A stretch of DNA of 64,000 nt from Notolepis coatsorum (GCA_963971535.1 OZ020589.1:71394843-71458842); one strand, 5' to 3'; positions 1-11,588 are shown, counted from the first letter of the stretch. Numbers and translations are program-made. Notes: generated from the letters alone by a model not told the origin.

Positions 1-257
1 TCGGACCAATGGGCTTTTGGTCTAATGGGAAATTTTTCGTCCAATTGAGCTGTTGTTATAATGGGCCGTTGGAATTTTGGCATGGCACTGTTTTTCTATC
101 TCCTCCTCTCTGAGGACAGATAGAGGTTAAAAAGAATGAGGAAACGCGCAAGTTTGAATGTTGTTTGTAAAGTTTGTAGGCGAGCTAGGTGTAGGGTGAC
201 CAGATCCCAATAAACCAAATGTGGGACAAAGGGTATGTTTGTGAGGGACAATGTGGG

Positions 258-258
<1 letters not shown>

Positions 259-290
<32 letters not shown>
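259..290. repeat. poly-C homopolymer (32 bp)
   Basis: An uninterrupted run of C near the left end of the hAT-like element. Similar C or G runs recur in the window at 6246, 15375, 18731, 29480, 36237 and 61721. Length is likely unstable and may carry assembly error. Confidence 0.95.
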
Positions 291-655
291 AGTGCAGCCC
301 CCTCCCCTTTTTTTGGTGGACTGTCCCTGTTGCGTCTATGCTTTTACAAACGCGTTCGTGTTTCCGGGTTCCCATTTTGCGCTCTGATTGGCCACTGACC
401 TACGCTAGTACGCCCCCCTCCTAGCTGCTAGGGTGAAGGGACTTGGCTTGGCTGGGAGGCTGGTGGTGGAGGGAGAGGGAGGAGGCGTGGGGTGGGCTGT
501 CATCTTTCAAATATATTTGTAGCTAAACAATTATATTTTATTTATTAGCCTATTCTTAATAATTCGTTATTAGCCTAGCTAACTCCGTATTATCTTGGCT
601 TACCTGCAGTGGACGCGTGCATGGAGATGGAACACTGAGCAAAGCAGTCGAAAAC

Positions 656-769
656 GGCGCATTTCTGGAGACTAATGTTATGTTTTGACAACAGATGTTT
701 TGACAAATTGCTTGTATTGCCACCCATACTTGCAAATGTTTTATTGCACTTGTGGCAACGTGCGTTGTC
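656..769 (-). pseudogene. BED-type zinc finger fragment, left (inverted) copy
   Basis: This is the reverse complement of 1193-1306, essentially perfect over 114 bp. Read on the minus strand it gives the same Cys-x2-Cys ... His-x5-His finger as the right copy. It has no start codon or downstream transposase. A BED finger normally sits at the N-terminus of hAT transposases and ZBED proteins and binds DNA. Here it is a duplicated relic inside a palindrome. Confidence 0.7.
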
Positions 770-826
770 GGCATCAACTTTCGTAAAGTGTACACAGACT
801 TTCGTTTTGTTCTCTCCGCCATGATG

Positions 827-900
<74 letters not shown>

Positions 901-953
901 GGCAGAGCTCGGTCTGTGCTCATTGTTCTCTCCGACATGATAATAATAATAAT

Positions 954-1026
954 AATGAGCGCAGAGCTCGGTCTGTGTCCACAGCGCTTGAAGCGCTGAG
1001 GACACAGACCGAGCTCTGCGCTCATT
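954..1026. repeat. perfect 73-bp hairpin 1
   Basis: The arms (aatgagcgcagagctcggtc and its complement) pair around a central agcgcttgaagcgct. It is flanked by (TAA)n on both sides and is nearly identical to the hairpin at 1077-1149. Confidence 0.9.
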
Positions 1027-1041
1027 GTTCTCTCCGCCATG

Positions 1042-1076
<35 letters not shown>

Positions 1077-1082
<6 letters not shown>

Positions 1083-1149
1083 CGCAGAGCTCGGTCTGTG
1101 TCCTCAGCGCTTGAAGTGCTGAGGACACAGACCGAGCTCTGCGCTCATT
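1077..1149. repeat. perfect 73-bp hairpin 2
   Basis: Second copy of the hairpin at 954-1026, with one or two base differences near the loop. The two are separated by a (TAA)n array at about 1040-1079. Confidence 0.9.
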
Positions 1150-1192
1150 ATTATTATTATTATTATTATCATGGCGGAGAGAACAAAACGAA

Positions 1193-1306
1193 GACAACGC
1201 ACGTTGCCACAAGTGCAATAAAACATTTGCAAGTATGGGTGGCAATACAAGCAATTTGTCAAAACATCTGTTGTCAAAACATAACATTAGTCTCCAGAAA
1301 TGCGCC
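1193..1306 (+). pseudogene. BED-type zinc finger fragment, right copy
   Basis: Read from 1196 the plus strand gives NARCHKCNKTFASMGG followed by NTSNLSKHLLSKH. That is the Cys-x2-Cys and His-x5-His pattern of a BED finger, the N-terminal DNA-binding module of hAT transposases. The open frame continues past the finger into unrelated sequence to 1468. No start codon lies upstream within the repeat. Non-functional relic. Confidence 0.7.
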
Positions 1307-1974
1307 ATTGGTTGTTGTCATGTCGCCTGGATGCCCAGGATGCGGTGTCACTCGCGGTCAGATGCTAGTAACGTTACGCGACGCATAGAGGTTCTTTCAC
1401 ATTGGCTGGGGGGGGGCGTTAGCGCGGATGACAACCAATCATGCGGGACATGGTCTCAATATGCGTGACGCGTGAAAGGAGACAGAAATGCTGTACAATC
1501 ACGCGCAATGCGTGACGTCTGGTCACCCTAGCTAGGTGTGTGTGTGATTAAGACCCAGACAGCCCAATTAAGGGTTAGAGAGCTCTAGAGCAGACCTGGG
1601 CATTGTACGGCCCGCGAGATGATTCTGACTGGCCCGCGAAAGATTACATGATAATAATAAAAAAAAAAATATATATATATATATTCTTTTTAATAATTTT
1701 TTTTCTTTTACTTTTTTCTTTTCATGTCAACGTTCACACGCACAATATATGCTTACCTAGGATTTGACTTGATTCAACAACAAAGCAGTCGGGGCAAGCC
1801 GAAAACGGTCGAAAGTGTGGTTATTTGAAGTTTGGATTTTTTTTTTCACAACTGAGGTAGGTAGATAAAATTTTTAGAGACTAAAGTACAGAAAAAAGGT
1901 ACCGTTGGGTACCGGTATCGATTCACAGGTACTGGTACCGTATCGGTTCAAATGTGAACGGTACCCATCCCTAC

Positions 1975-2583
1975 TGAACACACAACTGCAGGGCAAGGGC
2001 ATTTTTGCTCATGAAATGCATAGCCATGTGAAAGCCTTCATGACAAAGTTGCAATTAATTTCAAGGCAACTAGGCAGCAACAATCTCAAACACATGAAAA
2101 CCCTGAAAGAAGTCAAACCATCAGCTGATCACCGGCACAGGTACTCATCCATGTTGGGAGCACTGCATGATGAATTTTCAAGGCGTTTTCAAGATTTCAA
2201 AAAGGTTGAGGATGAAATGCAGCTGGTTTCCTCTCCCTTTACCTGCAGTGTTGATAGTTGTTCAGCTTGAACTCATTGACCTGCAGTCTGATTCACTACT
2301 GAAAGAGCACTTTAAGTCAGCATCACTGCTAGAGTTCTACTCTGCTCTCAAGGAGGAGAACTTTCCAAACATGAGGAGACATGCTCAGAAGATGTTGGTT
2401 CTCTTTGGATCCACCTACATATGTGAACAGACATTCTCAGTCATGACGTTTACCAAGTCCAGGTACAGATCCTCTCTCACTGATGAACATCTGGCAGCTG
2501 TACTTCGCATCTCCACCTCAGACATGCAACCTGACTTTGATGGACTTGTTAAAGCTCAACAGAGACTGGATTTCTCACACTGA
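1975..2583 (+). pseudogene. hAT transposase remnant (C-terminal half, GTF2IRD2/ZBED-like)
   Basis: Two frames join near 2255-2265. The first carries GKGIFAHEMHSHVKAFMTKL through a stretch ending LVSSPFT. The second runs LELIDLQSD through FPNMRRHAQKMLVLFGSTYI, CEQTFSVMTFTKSRYRSSLT and PDFDGLVKAQQR to a stop at 2581. This matches the C-terminal dimerisation part of hAT transposases related to GTF2IRD2 and ZBED genes, where the CEQxFS and LTDEHL motifs are conserved. The N-terminal BED finger and most of the catalytic core are missing and the frame is shifted, so it cannot encode an active enzyme. Confidence 0.8.
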
Positions 2584-2933
2584 ATGAAAAAAAAGAACTG
2601 AAGAACACTAAAATGTGGAAATATAACAAGTGAAATGGGACACTTGATATTTTTTCTTTTTTTTTGCACATTAAATGTTTAATATAGGCATGTAAAGTAA
2701 AAAAGGCTACAAACTGGGACACTTTTCTTTACACAGTTCAGTGACATGTCTTGTTTATTTTTGCTATAAGATGATGTATTGTCTGTACTGTATGTGGCAC
2801 CAAGACAAATCCCAATCAACAGTGTTGAAATGGCAATAAAGTTTCTATCTATCTATCTATGTGATGTCTTTAGAAAGCTAAGAAAATCCTTGTTTCAATA
2901 GTATATGAAACTCAAAATGCCCTTTGTTATTAA

Positions 2934-3905
2934 CACTTTCCGTGCCACTCACGAGTTATCTCGTGTTTTTTTATAGGTGGTTGAAAGCCACTCACGAGAT
3001 TTCTCTGAATTTTTTTTTTTTTTTTTTTTAGTGATCTGAAATCATATTGCATCACCCGAGCCTACCCGAGTATAGCCGAGCGGCGCCGGCGATCATTGTG
3101 GAAAAAAGCACCCCCTGTCGTCTCCCAGATGACATAAGTGATTTTGGAATGGACTCAATGAAAATGAATGGGGAAAAAAATCCGGTACTCCACATTTTCC
3201 AGTCCACTGATCCAGCCGGGGTTACCACAGTTCATTCTGGAACCTCAGATCCCCGCTGATCATGGAGTTCTACTGTATCGCGTTGGATCCCTACACTTAT
3301 CGATTTTTTCGAATGGTGATCAGGAATTGGAATATACCAGTTGGATACCATCTGATGTCAGGTAAGGACTCTATGTTATCAGTGTTAGGATAATCAGAGT
3401 AAGTTCTATGTTATCAGTGTTAGGATAATCAGAGTAAGTTTGATGAAGTTATAAGCTGTTTTGTGAAATGTCCGCTTTCGGTTTCACTGTAAAAGTCAGA
3501 GAGGAAATCAACGGGGCGATTATCCGTGCGCGGCTCGAATGTGCTTGCGTGCACGTATAATATTGATCATCTAGCGTTTATTTGAAAACGATTCATAAAA
3601 AGGCAGACGAATATCAACGTTGTGGAATATTCCAGTAAAAGACGATTTTCATAGAATGCTCCAGAATGAACTGTTTTTTATCTGAAAACGGGTGCTTTTC
3701 TAAATGCTCTGAAACGGAAACGACGCGAGAAAAAAACAATCTGCCTTGACAGCACTGACTGGAAAATAGTCTTTGATAATGCGATGGGCAGATTAGACAC
3801 ATAGCCATAATTTAAAACATAGATTAGGCGATATTAACATTAACATTGGCACCAATGGTGGCATTCAGCGGGTAAAAAGGAAAACCCGGCGTGGCGCTCA
3901 AAGTG
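2934..3905. mobile_element. piggyBac-type MITE, copy 1
   Basis: It is flanked by TTAA at 2930-2933 and 3906-3909. Terminal inverted repeats are cactttccgtgccac on the left and the complement of gtggcgctcaaagtg on the right. It is clearly homologous to copy 2 at 6853-7778. About 3360-3440 carries a short tandem duplication (tctatgttatcagtgttagg) not seen in copy 2. It sits inside the hAT element 1591-4164. Confidence 0.85.
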
Positions 3906-4223
3906 TTAATGTTTCACATTTTGTTTATCATTTTGGAAATAAATTCTATTTGAATAAATTATATTTTTGAAAGCTAACCTCACCTTTTAATTGCCAAATA
4001 ATAACATACACTCTTACCAGGTGTCAAAACAATGCCATTTACTGCTTTTTATATAGAAATAAAATGTATATTATGCATAATTGAGTTTGGAATTTTGGCC
4101 CGGCCCTCCAACATATTTTCAGTTGCTCATTCGGCCCCCTGGGAAAAATAATTGATCACCCCTGCTCTAGAGTGTGATTTGTGTATCTTAGTTTGTCTCT
4201 TCACCTTGCAGACAATGCAGACA

Positions 4224-4300
4224 GGTCTTGGTATAACTCAAAATACGGGGTGGAGCCAGATGGTCTTGGTATAACCCAAAATACGGTGTGGCGCCAGATG
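4224..4300. repeat. 38-bp tandem duplication
   Basis: Two adjacent copies of a unit beginning ggtcttggtataac, differing at a few positions. Confidence 0.8.
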
Positions 4301-4517
4301 GTGGACTGAGGGAAAGGAAGACAGACAGGGTTAGACATGAGACACAGGTACGGAATATACTAAATAACTGTAAAGTGCTAAAGACTACGACTGAATACTA
4401 AGCTACGATCTGGCAGCATGATGACATCTGAGCCAGGTCTATGTAGGTGAAGCACTCAGCACACAGATGTCAATCAGCTGCTCCCTGGGCTCTGACACAC
4501 CTGACTCCGTGCCTGTA

Positions 4518-4624
<107 letters not shown>

Positions 4625-6009
4625 GCCGGAATAGGGTGTGACAGTTCCAGCTTGTGCAAGGTTGTGCGTTTGTAAGATTGTAAGAGCGACTTGTGAGTCA
4701 TATTTAAGTATTACTATTTTTTCTCAGCGTTGTTTCAATGTGTAAATTGTAGGCTTACTGACGGTGGGTTGTTCCCCACTATAGCCTGCCCTTGTTCCAG
4801 CGGCATTGAGGGGCAGTTGTTATAACTTGTTCTCATCTGATTTATTAGAACAGCATTCCCGATGTGGGATAGTAGATCTCTTTGTCCTGGTTCACTGTCC
4901 GTTTCCAGATTGCTATTGCCTCCTTAATCCAATGCTGCTGGTATCTGTTGCTTTCAGATGTGATACATTTATTTTACCCTTTTACAATGGTCTGATATTG
5001 TTGATTTAAAATGTTCCTTGTTCCTAATCGGCTTGGCATGTCTTTGAGTATGCTCTTCCTTTCACATTCTCTCGGGTGTTCTGTTTTTTCTTGCATGTGC
5101 CAAAAGGCTCAACCCGGGATTTCATAAAGCATGTCATATTTATTCTCTGTGTCAATTCTATCCCTGGGATAAACTGGGAGTAACTGACATAGTTTTTGTC
5201 ATGTGTTCTCGTTACCCTCTGCCTCTGTCTCTTCCCAGCATGACAGCCATTATGACCGAGCTGACAGCATGCATCACAATAACCCCTGTGATGCTTCTGA
5301 AGGAGGCGCTGGAGTTTACAGCCCAAACATGAAGGTGAAAAAAGCGTACTAGTCTGTATATATGAACAGGCCTTGTGTGGTGTTCAGGTTTTCAATGTTT
5401 ACTAAAAGAGAAATGATACAATTAGTTATCTTTTTTAACATGAGACTCATTGGCCTTGGTTCATTTTATGTGGACAATATATAAAATAACACATTTTCAC
5501 ACTGTGCACCCTACACATTTATATTACATATGTCCACTGGACTCGAAAGTGTGGAAATTGTAAGTGAAAACAAGTAAATGGTAAATTCACTGTGTACCTT
5601 CACTGTCTGCCTCCACCTTGTTTTATTTATATTTTTCAATATAAACATGGTTTATTTCCATTCATGTCTTGATTATAATGGATTCCTTTTTTTTATCAGA
5701 CATCACATTTTGATCACAAAAAAACCCGGAATAGCACTTGTATTGATAAATGTGATCTAACAGAGGTAAATGGCAAACATTAACCATTATGCTGTCTAGA
5801 TTGCTTGTAATTGAGATAACACCACACAAGGTTTAAGTGAAGACTAGATTAACCTTTTCTAATTAAGAGGAAGTCTGTGTCCTCCTGGGTATAAGACCAA
5901 AACTCACATCTTCATATGGTAGGAAACGATAAGGGAAGTGGTTATATGGTGATGGATATATAGTTTTAAGTTATATTCGCATTGCCCATCAAGGTAACCT
6001 GTAAGCCTA
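4625..6009. other. no gene recognised
   Basis: AT-rich sequence with short unconvincing open frames on both strands, none of which I can match to a family. No element ends were identified. Confidence 0.5.
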
Positions 6010-6195
6010 TCTATCCCCAGGCCATCAGGATGCTCAATGACTCTATGTAATAACCCATCATCTACACTCATTGCACACACATCCACACACTCACTTTTAA
6101 ACAAACACTCACACTCACTTTAGACACTTTAACACTACATTATATTTATCTATTTACTAAAGAGATTTGCACTACATTCATACCTCATTTGCACC
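6010..6195 (+). mobile_element. LINE 3'-end fragment, left part (Rex1/CR1-group family)
   Basis: Matches the 3' untranslated region of the LINE at 35677-38167: tctatccccaggccatcagg, then the run of cacacac, ttaaacaaacactcac and agagatttgcactaca. It continues at 8273 after a 2.1-kb insertion. Confidence 0.8.
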
Positions 6196-6304
6196 CAGGG
6201 GCGGACCTAGCACGTTTGGCACCCTAGGCGAGATTCACCACTGCGCCCCCCCCCCCCCCCCCCCAAAAGAAAATCAAAACCTCGCCGCGCTACCAACCGG
6301 TTAA

Positions 6305-6404
6305 CCCTTTTCACTGCGACAATACACTGAAGGTTAACCCTTTCACGACCATCGGTTGTGTGATAGTAAAGGGGTTAACCCTCCGTTGTGTGGCAGTGAA
6401 AGGG
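6305..6404. mobile_element. 100-bp TTAA-flanked mini-element (piggyBac-like)
   Basis: TTAA at 6301-6304 and 6405-6408 encloses inverted repeats cccttttcactgc and gcagtgaaaggg. Two more internal TTAA sites (6334, 6375) with ccctttcac and aaagggg borders suggest a nested or compound structure. Confidence 0.6.
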
Positions 6405-6852
6405 TTAACAGTTATACAGTAAAGTACTGCACCTTTATTTTTTACAAGCAAGAACAAGAGCTAAGAATAAATGTAAAGTGCACACTAAAGAATTAAAACA
6501 AATAAACAACTTAGCTAACACACAATAATAATAATAACAAACAATAAAATAACGTGCAAATTTGCTTTAAAAGACAATTATGTATTGTAAAATATGTTAT
6601 ACATATATAATCAAAATATAATATGCTAAATAAACAAACATAAATAAAAATTACAAATTCACTTTGTCTAAAGAACTATTTACATTCCACTCCCTATCAT
6701 CACACTTCAAGGTTAGCCTGTAGCTCCTACTGGTTTCCATTTACAGTGCAATCCTTCTGGCCTTCCTCGCTGCAAAGTCATCAATCACATCAACTTGTCC
6801 AACTCCTTCCCAGCTCCTTCCCATCCAAATCAGATTGCCCTCCATGGTTTAA

Positions 6853-7778
6853 CACTTTGACTGCCACTCACGGCTTTTCTCGGATTTACAATAGTTACGT
6901 TGAAAGCCACTCACGAGATTTCTCTGATTTTTTTATTTTTATTTTTTAGCGATCTGAAATCATATTGCATCACGCGAGCCTACCCTAGCCTACCCAAAGG
7001 CCGCCGGCGATCAGATGTGAAAAAAGCGCCCCCTATCGTCTCCCAGATGACATCAGGGATTTTGGAATGGACTCAATGAAAATGGATGGGGAAAAAAATA
7101 TATTCCAGTCCACATTTTCCAGTCCACTGATGCAGCCGGGGTTACCAGAGTTCATTCTGGAGACTCTGCGCGGCAAGCATGAGTTCTACTGTATACACGT
7201 TAGATCTATACACTTATCGATTTTTTCGAATGGTGATCAGGAATTGGAATATACCAGTTGGATACCATCTGATGTCAGGTAAGGAATCTATGTTATCAGT
7301 GTTAGGATAATCAGACTCGTTTTGATGAAGATATAAGCTTTTTTCTGATATGTGCTCCAGCGGTTTCACTGTAAAATCCATGAGGAAATGAAAATGGCTA
7401 TTATCAGCGCGCGCCTTGAATGTGCGTGCGTGTACGTATACTATTGATCATCTAGCGTTTATTTGAAAACGATTCATAAATAGGCAGACAAATATCAACG
7501 TTCTGGAATATTCCAGTAAAAGACGATTATCACAGAATGGGCTGTTTTTTTTACCTCAAAACGGGTGCTTTTCAAAATGCTCTCAAACGGAAATGAAGAT
7601 ATAAAAAACCAATCTGCCTTGACAGCACTGACTGGAAAATGATTCTTTGATAAGCGACGGGCAGATTAGACACATAGCCATAATTTAAAACATAGATTAG
7701 GCGATATTAACGTTAACATTAGCGCCGATGGTGGCATTCAGGCACTAAGTCGTGCGCCCCCTGGTGGCACTGAAAGTG
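6853..7778. mobile_element. piggyBac-type MITE, copy 2
   Basis: TTAA at 6849-6852 and 7779-7782. Terminal inverted repeats are cactttgactgccac and the complement of gtggcactgaaagtg. It is homologous throughout to copy 1 (2934-3905), including the stretch coding FSNGDQELEYTSWIPSDVR followed by gtaag. Nested inside 6196-8272. Confidence 0.85.
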
Positions 7779-8272
7779 TTAAGGACAAGGTGTGTACAAG
7801 TGCCTCTGCTTGCTTCATCAGCTCTTGGTGTGGCAGGTCTTGGAAGTTGTACAAAATTGCATACCTTTCACCTTGGCACGTTTCTCGTCTTCTTCTTTTC
7901 TTCTCTTTTTATACTGGATGGCCGGATGGCTTTTGTCTCTTCATAGTTCTCTAACGCTAGTCTTTCTTTCCTCAACGCTCAATTCTATAAACACTTGACC
8001 GATACCCATCAATGCACAGCGCTCTAGCATGTTCTGACTGTGAACACCTAAAGCTGAGGCTCAGACCGACCGACCGTTTTAGATTTTTGGCTCATTTTCC
8101 CTTATGTTAGAATTCTTTTTATGTAAAAATAATGGTTGCAGATATAGAGGGGGGCACCAAAACTGCGCAGAGAGAAAACATTTTAAAATTAAAAATTTAT
8201 TATTATAATATTTTTTTTTGGTGCCCCGCTCTAGGCGACAGCCTATATCGCCTGTAGGAAGCTCCGCCCCTG

Positions 8273-8533
8273 TGCACCTTACCCTAACGTTTTGTACCTC
8301 ATTGTCTGCATTTGTACCTCATTGTTTACTCATTTTTACTCACTGTACTTAGGATGTACTTTAGATTGTATATTGTATTGTATATTGTATGTATATTGTA
8401 TATTGTATATTCCTCTTTTACTTACTTTTTTACTGTATGAAGCACACTCTCAGGGGCTCATACAGAACCAAGCATTTCACCGTAAAGTACATGTATTTTA
8501 TTGTGACAAATAATAAACAAACTTGAAACTTGA
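8273..8533 (+). mobile_element. LINE 3'-end fragment, right part
   Basis: Continuation of 6010-6195. It runs from caccttaccctaacg to the family terminus aataaacaaacttgaaac, which matches the tail at 38150-38167. Confidence 0.8.
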
Positions 8534-8621
8534 GCCTTAGTGTCCAAACCCATCAGACATGTCTCAGGAACGTGTGTGTGGCCAGGACGCTTGTGCACCT
8601 GACACTTGACCGGACCTACTA

Positions 8622-9328
8622 TAGGGCTGGGCGATATGGCAAAAAATTATATCACGATAACGATATGATAATGTTATCATATCACTCGATATCGACAATT
8701 ATCGATATTGTTATACGTTTTTATTTATTTTAAACAACATAAAGGCCTATGTTTATTTTGCAGCAATTCTTTGTCGTTGCCGCTATCTTTAGTGTTACAG
8801 CCCCTCACACTCCAGTTATCCGGCTGCAGCTGGTTTGAAAGCTAAAGTAAACAGGCTTCTCTGCTGGCTGTGGCTCCAGGGGAGTTGAATAGTTCTGGCT
8901 CTGCTAGTTTATTTTCTATCTTTTGGCGCTTTTTTGGTGGACAAACCACCGCACATGTGCACCGTGACTCGCGACTGGAGACTAGCTCTGCTAGCACACA
9001 TAGCCTACTGTGTACAGACGGTTTTAATTTTAAATTAGAAAGCAAACAAAATAAATGGACAAGAGAAAAATATATCTCAATTTGGTCAGTATTGTCATTT
9101 GGACAAGCAAAGCCATTACTTTAAGTTGCAGGCAAGAAAGACAAGTCTGTCCACTGTCTCTGGTTTTAAAACTGCCCTGTTGCAGGTCCAAAAAAAATAA
9201 AAAAAAATAAAAAAAAAATATATATATATATATATTTTTTTTATTGATTTTTTTTTTTATTATCGATCAATATCGATTATTAAAATATATCACGATAATT
9301 ATCGTTATCATTTTATCGCCCAGCCCTA
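8622..9328. mobile_element. hAT MITE
   Basis: Terminal inverted repeats are tagggctgggcgatat and its complement atcgcccagccc. The 8-bp target duplication is ggacctac / ggacctgc (8612-8619, 9329-9336), with one mismatch. The interior is rich in atcgat and tatcacgataa motifs near both ends. No coding capacity. Confidence 0.85.
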
Positions 9329-9675
9329 GGACCTGCCAAGCGTGCCATCAGATCAAGGCAGAGAGGTGTGATTTAAGACAGCTTGGCTTGAGCATTATGC
9401 ATTACTGTAGGTTGCGTTGCACAAAAATTCCAACCAAAGCCTAACAGATCTCTTCACACATGCATGGAGCTGCTTGATGTGTGCAGTGGGCGGAAACACC
9501 TACATGTATTAACGTGGGGGGTGGACTGACCCATGCTCATTGCTCACCAGATGCATCTGATGGGTTTGTGTGCCAGTTTATTTTATTAGTATATATATAT
9601 ATTTTTTTTTATAGATGAATTGGATAGACCATTTGTTTCTTTAAAAGTACACAGAATTATTTACCCCTCACCCCA

Positions 9676-9765
9676 TTTCTTATTTATCAATGTTGTTGAT
9701 GGTCCTTTCTTATTGATCAATGTTGTTGATGGTCCTTTCTTATTGATCAATGTTGTTGATGGTCC
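9676..9765. repeat. 30-bp tandem repeat, 3 copies
   Basis: Unit begins tttcttattgatcaatg. The three copies are almost identical. Confidence 0.95.
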
Positions 9766-10089
9766 TTTCTCAGCACAATCCATGCTGTGCTTCACATTGA
9801 CCATTTTTACACATTCATATTTACTGAACTTACCCTCTAAGTTCTGCCCAACTAAAAATCAGGAGCTTTTATTCAGAAGCAACAGACACGTTGAATAGAT
9901 ATTGACAACGTTTCATACTCGTCGTTTCAGATGTTGCCAGTGTCTCTGATGTTGTGCGACAGCTGGTGAAAGTATTTCTGATGTCATTGAAGTCCATGTA
10001 GTGTCTCTGATATGCCTGCCATATCAAGCAATACCAACAGTACCAATACATCAAATCACTATTTTCCTGTGTAGGAAATACAAAAATGT

Positions 10090-10255
10090 AAATTATTTGT
10101 ATTATTTGTATTATCTGTATTATTTGTATTATTTGTATGATCTGTATTATTTATATTATTTGTATTATGTATATTTGTATGATTTGTATTATCTGTATTA
10201 TTTGTATTATTTATATTATTTGTATGGTTTGTATTATGTGTAGTATCTGTATTAT
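10090..10255. repeat. 9-bp tandem repeat (ttatttgta and variants)
   Basis: About 18 degenerate copies. They produce Leu-Tyr-Tyr repeats on one strand and Asn-Thr repeats on the other, neither of which is a real protein. Confidence 0.95.
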
Positions 10256-11405
10256 TTTCATAGCCCAAAATCACATTACATGACGGAAAATACTTCAATT
10301 TATAGCATTCCATGGCAGACATCTTGGTTGGAAAACAACAGGTGATTTGAATGACCTAGCAGGTGATTATCAATGAGAGCTGTGGCCAATGAGCTGTGGC
10401 ATCGTGCCATATTGGTTGGCAAGAGACACATCATGCCAATAAATTCATGAGTGTCTTGTTGTTTTCTCTTGTTACCATGAAATCCTCTTGATTTGGGGCG
10501 CTGACAGTTCATACTCGCACAGGTGTCAAGGGGTGGGTGGGTGGGTGGTTGGGGGCTGAAGTCATGGTAACTATGACAACCAGGCGAGGTGTCATGACTA
10601 AATCCTCCTCCTATTATTCACCCTGCGTGTACTGTAGGCAGTCTGACGACTGACGAGTATAAGCCTCGTTGTTTGCAAGTGTGATTATTTGCTGTCAACC
10701 ATCAAAACGGATGATAGACATGGGGAAATCCTTAGGGGAAGATGTTATCTCTCTCCATCCCTCTCTGTGCCGTTGCAAGATAAATAGCTCCTGAGCTCTG
10801 ATCTGAAGTGTAGCTAATTCCTAAGACAACATCTTGTTAACACTATGGCGACCGCAGTCTTGCAACGATTTAGGCCTCAGAGGACAGAGGATTGTAAACA
10901 AACCAATGTACTTTCTAAGAGATATATATATATCATTTATAGTATTGCTATCTGTCCATTCTCATTGTCACTTGAGTGCATAAACCGTGCCTTCATAATG
11001 GCTTAAAGAAAATAAAAATCCATCGGTTGGTTGTCATTTTATAGCGTCGTGAATATAAGATATCGCGCTTTTCGTCTAGGCTTTTCTTCAGGAGGCTGCA
11101 AAAAAGGCTAAACGTTGGCGCCGTTATATCAAACGCCATTTCTGCTGTATATATACAAATGAAATAAAACAAACTGCGTAGCATCCGGACTATTACAGAG
11201 CATCTATGGATGAAATGGGGGCGGCGGGGAACGCCGATCAGTATTATTGATTAGCAATAGAGTGTGCGTTCAGATAGCCAATGTCAGTAGTCTATCACGT
11301 TATAAAACAATGTCCAATCCAGCTGTAATTTGGGGTAATATTATCCTACCGTCAGGCCATGTGATCGCCGGCAGCATTTCCTCACCAGTCATCGGATTCT
11401 GGTAG
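10256..11405. other. no gene recognised
   Basis: No domain or element ends recognised. It holds a G-rich tract at 10530-10555 (gggg tggg tggg tggg tgg ttggggg) with four or more G-runs, which could form a G-quadruplex. Confidence 0.5.
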
Positions 11406-11475
11406 ATCGATATGCACATTGGCTAATCATAAATCCCATTATCGATATGCACATTGGCTAATCATAAATCCCATT
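11406..11475. repeat. 35-bp perfect tandem duplication
   Basis: Two identical copies of the unit atcgatatgcacattggcta... ending cccatt. Confidence 0.95.
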
Positions 11476-11588
11476 ATTCCACGCTGGAAAATACGTTCGG
11501 CAAGCTGATCAAAGATGGAGGGTCTTCGTTTGGAATCAAGGCTCTATGATCCGCCCACAGGACTGTAAAAGCAATTTTTTTAAATCCC

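Larger units (their letters stand above)
192..1530. mobile_element. hAT-like DNA transposon, palindromic interior, non-autonomous
   Basis: The ends are a 12-13 bp inverted repeat (tagggtgaccaga). They are flanked by an exact 8-bp target duplication, gctaggtg, at 184-191 and 1531-1538, and an 8-bp duplication is the hAT hallmark. The interior is a large imperfect palindrome. It holds a BED zinc-finger segment in both orientations (656-769 and 1193-1306), with (TAA)n arrays and two perfect 73-bp hairpins between them. No catalytic transposase domain is present, so it could only be moved in trans. Confident as an element; the hAT assignment rests on duplication length, terminal sequence and the BED finger. 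Confidence 0.85.
1591..4164 (+). mobile_element. hAT (Charlie/GTF2IRD2-like) transposon, decayed
   Basis: The left end, cagacctgggcattgtacgg, and the right end, ending in gatcacccctg, are imperfect inverted repeats. They are flanked by an exact 8-bp target duplication, ctctagag, at 1583-1590 and 4165-4172. A C-terminal hAT transposase remnant lies at about 1975-2583 on the plus strand. A piggyBac-type MITE (2934-3905) is inserted in the downstream part. The stretch at about 1895-1974, rich in ggtaccg and ending gtacccatccctac, looks like the tip of yet another element. Confidence 0.85.
6196..8272. mobile_element. hAT-like element inserted in a LINE 3' end
   Basis: The ends are caggggcgga on the left and tccgcccctg on the right, a 10-bp perfect inverted repeat. 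Flanks share tgcacc (6190-6195 and 8273-8278), and the host LINE 3' end reads across the junction when the insert is removed. Internal ends carry ggcaccctaggcgag and its counterpart ctaggcgacagcc. A C run lies at about 6246-6264. It contains a 100-bp TTAA element and the second piggyBac MITE. No transposase was seen. The visible duplication is 6 bp, not the expected 8, so the superfamily is tentative. Confidence 0.7.

Noticed and set aside
556..1308. 250-residue minus-strand open frame with Tyr, Ile and Asn runs
   Set aside because: Frame is created by (TAA)n and hairpin repeats inside the hAT palindrome; no domain apart from a fragment of the BED finger in another frame.
752..1388. Plus-strand frames with Ile and Asn runs
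   Set aside because: Microsatellite translation only.
5024..5326. 100-residue minus-strand frame with scattered Cys and His
   Set aside because: No zinc-finger spacing, no homology recognised, no element context.
9676..9765. Regular 30-bp repeats considered as a CRISPR-like array
   Set aside because: Direct repeats without spacers, in a eukaryotic genome.
10001..10322. Leu-Tyr-Tyr and Asn-Thr repeat frames
   Set aside because: Artefacts of the 9-bp tandem repeat.
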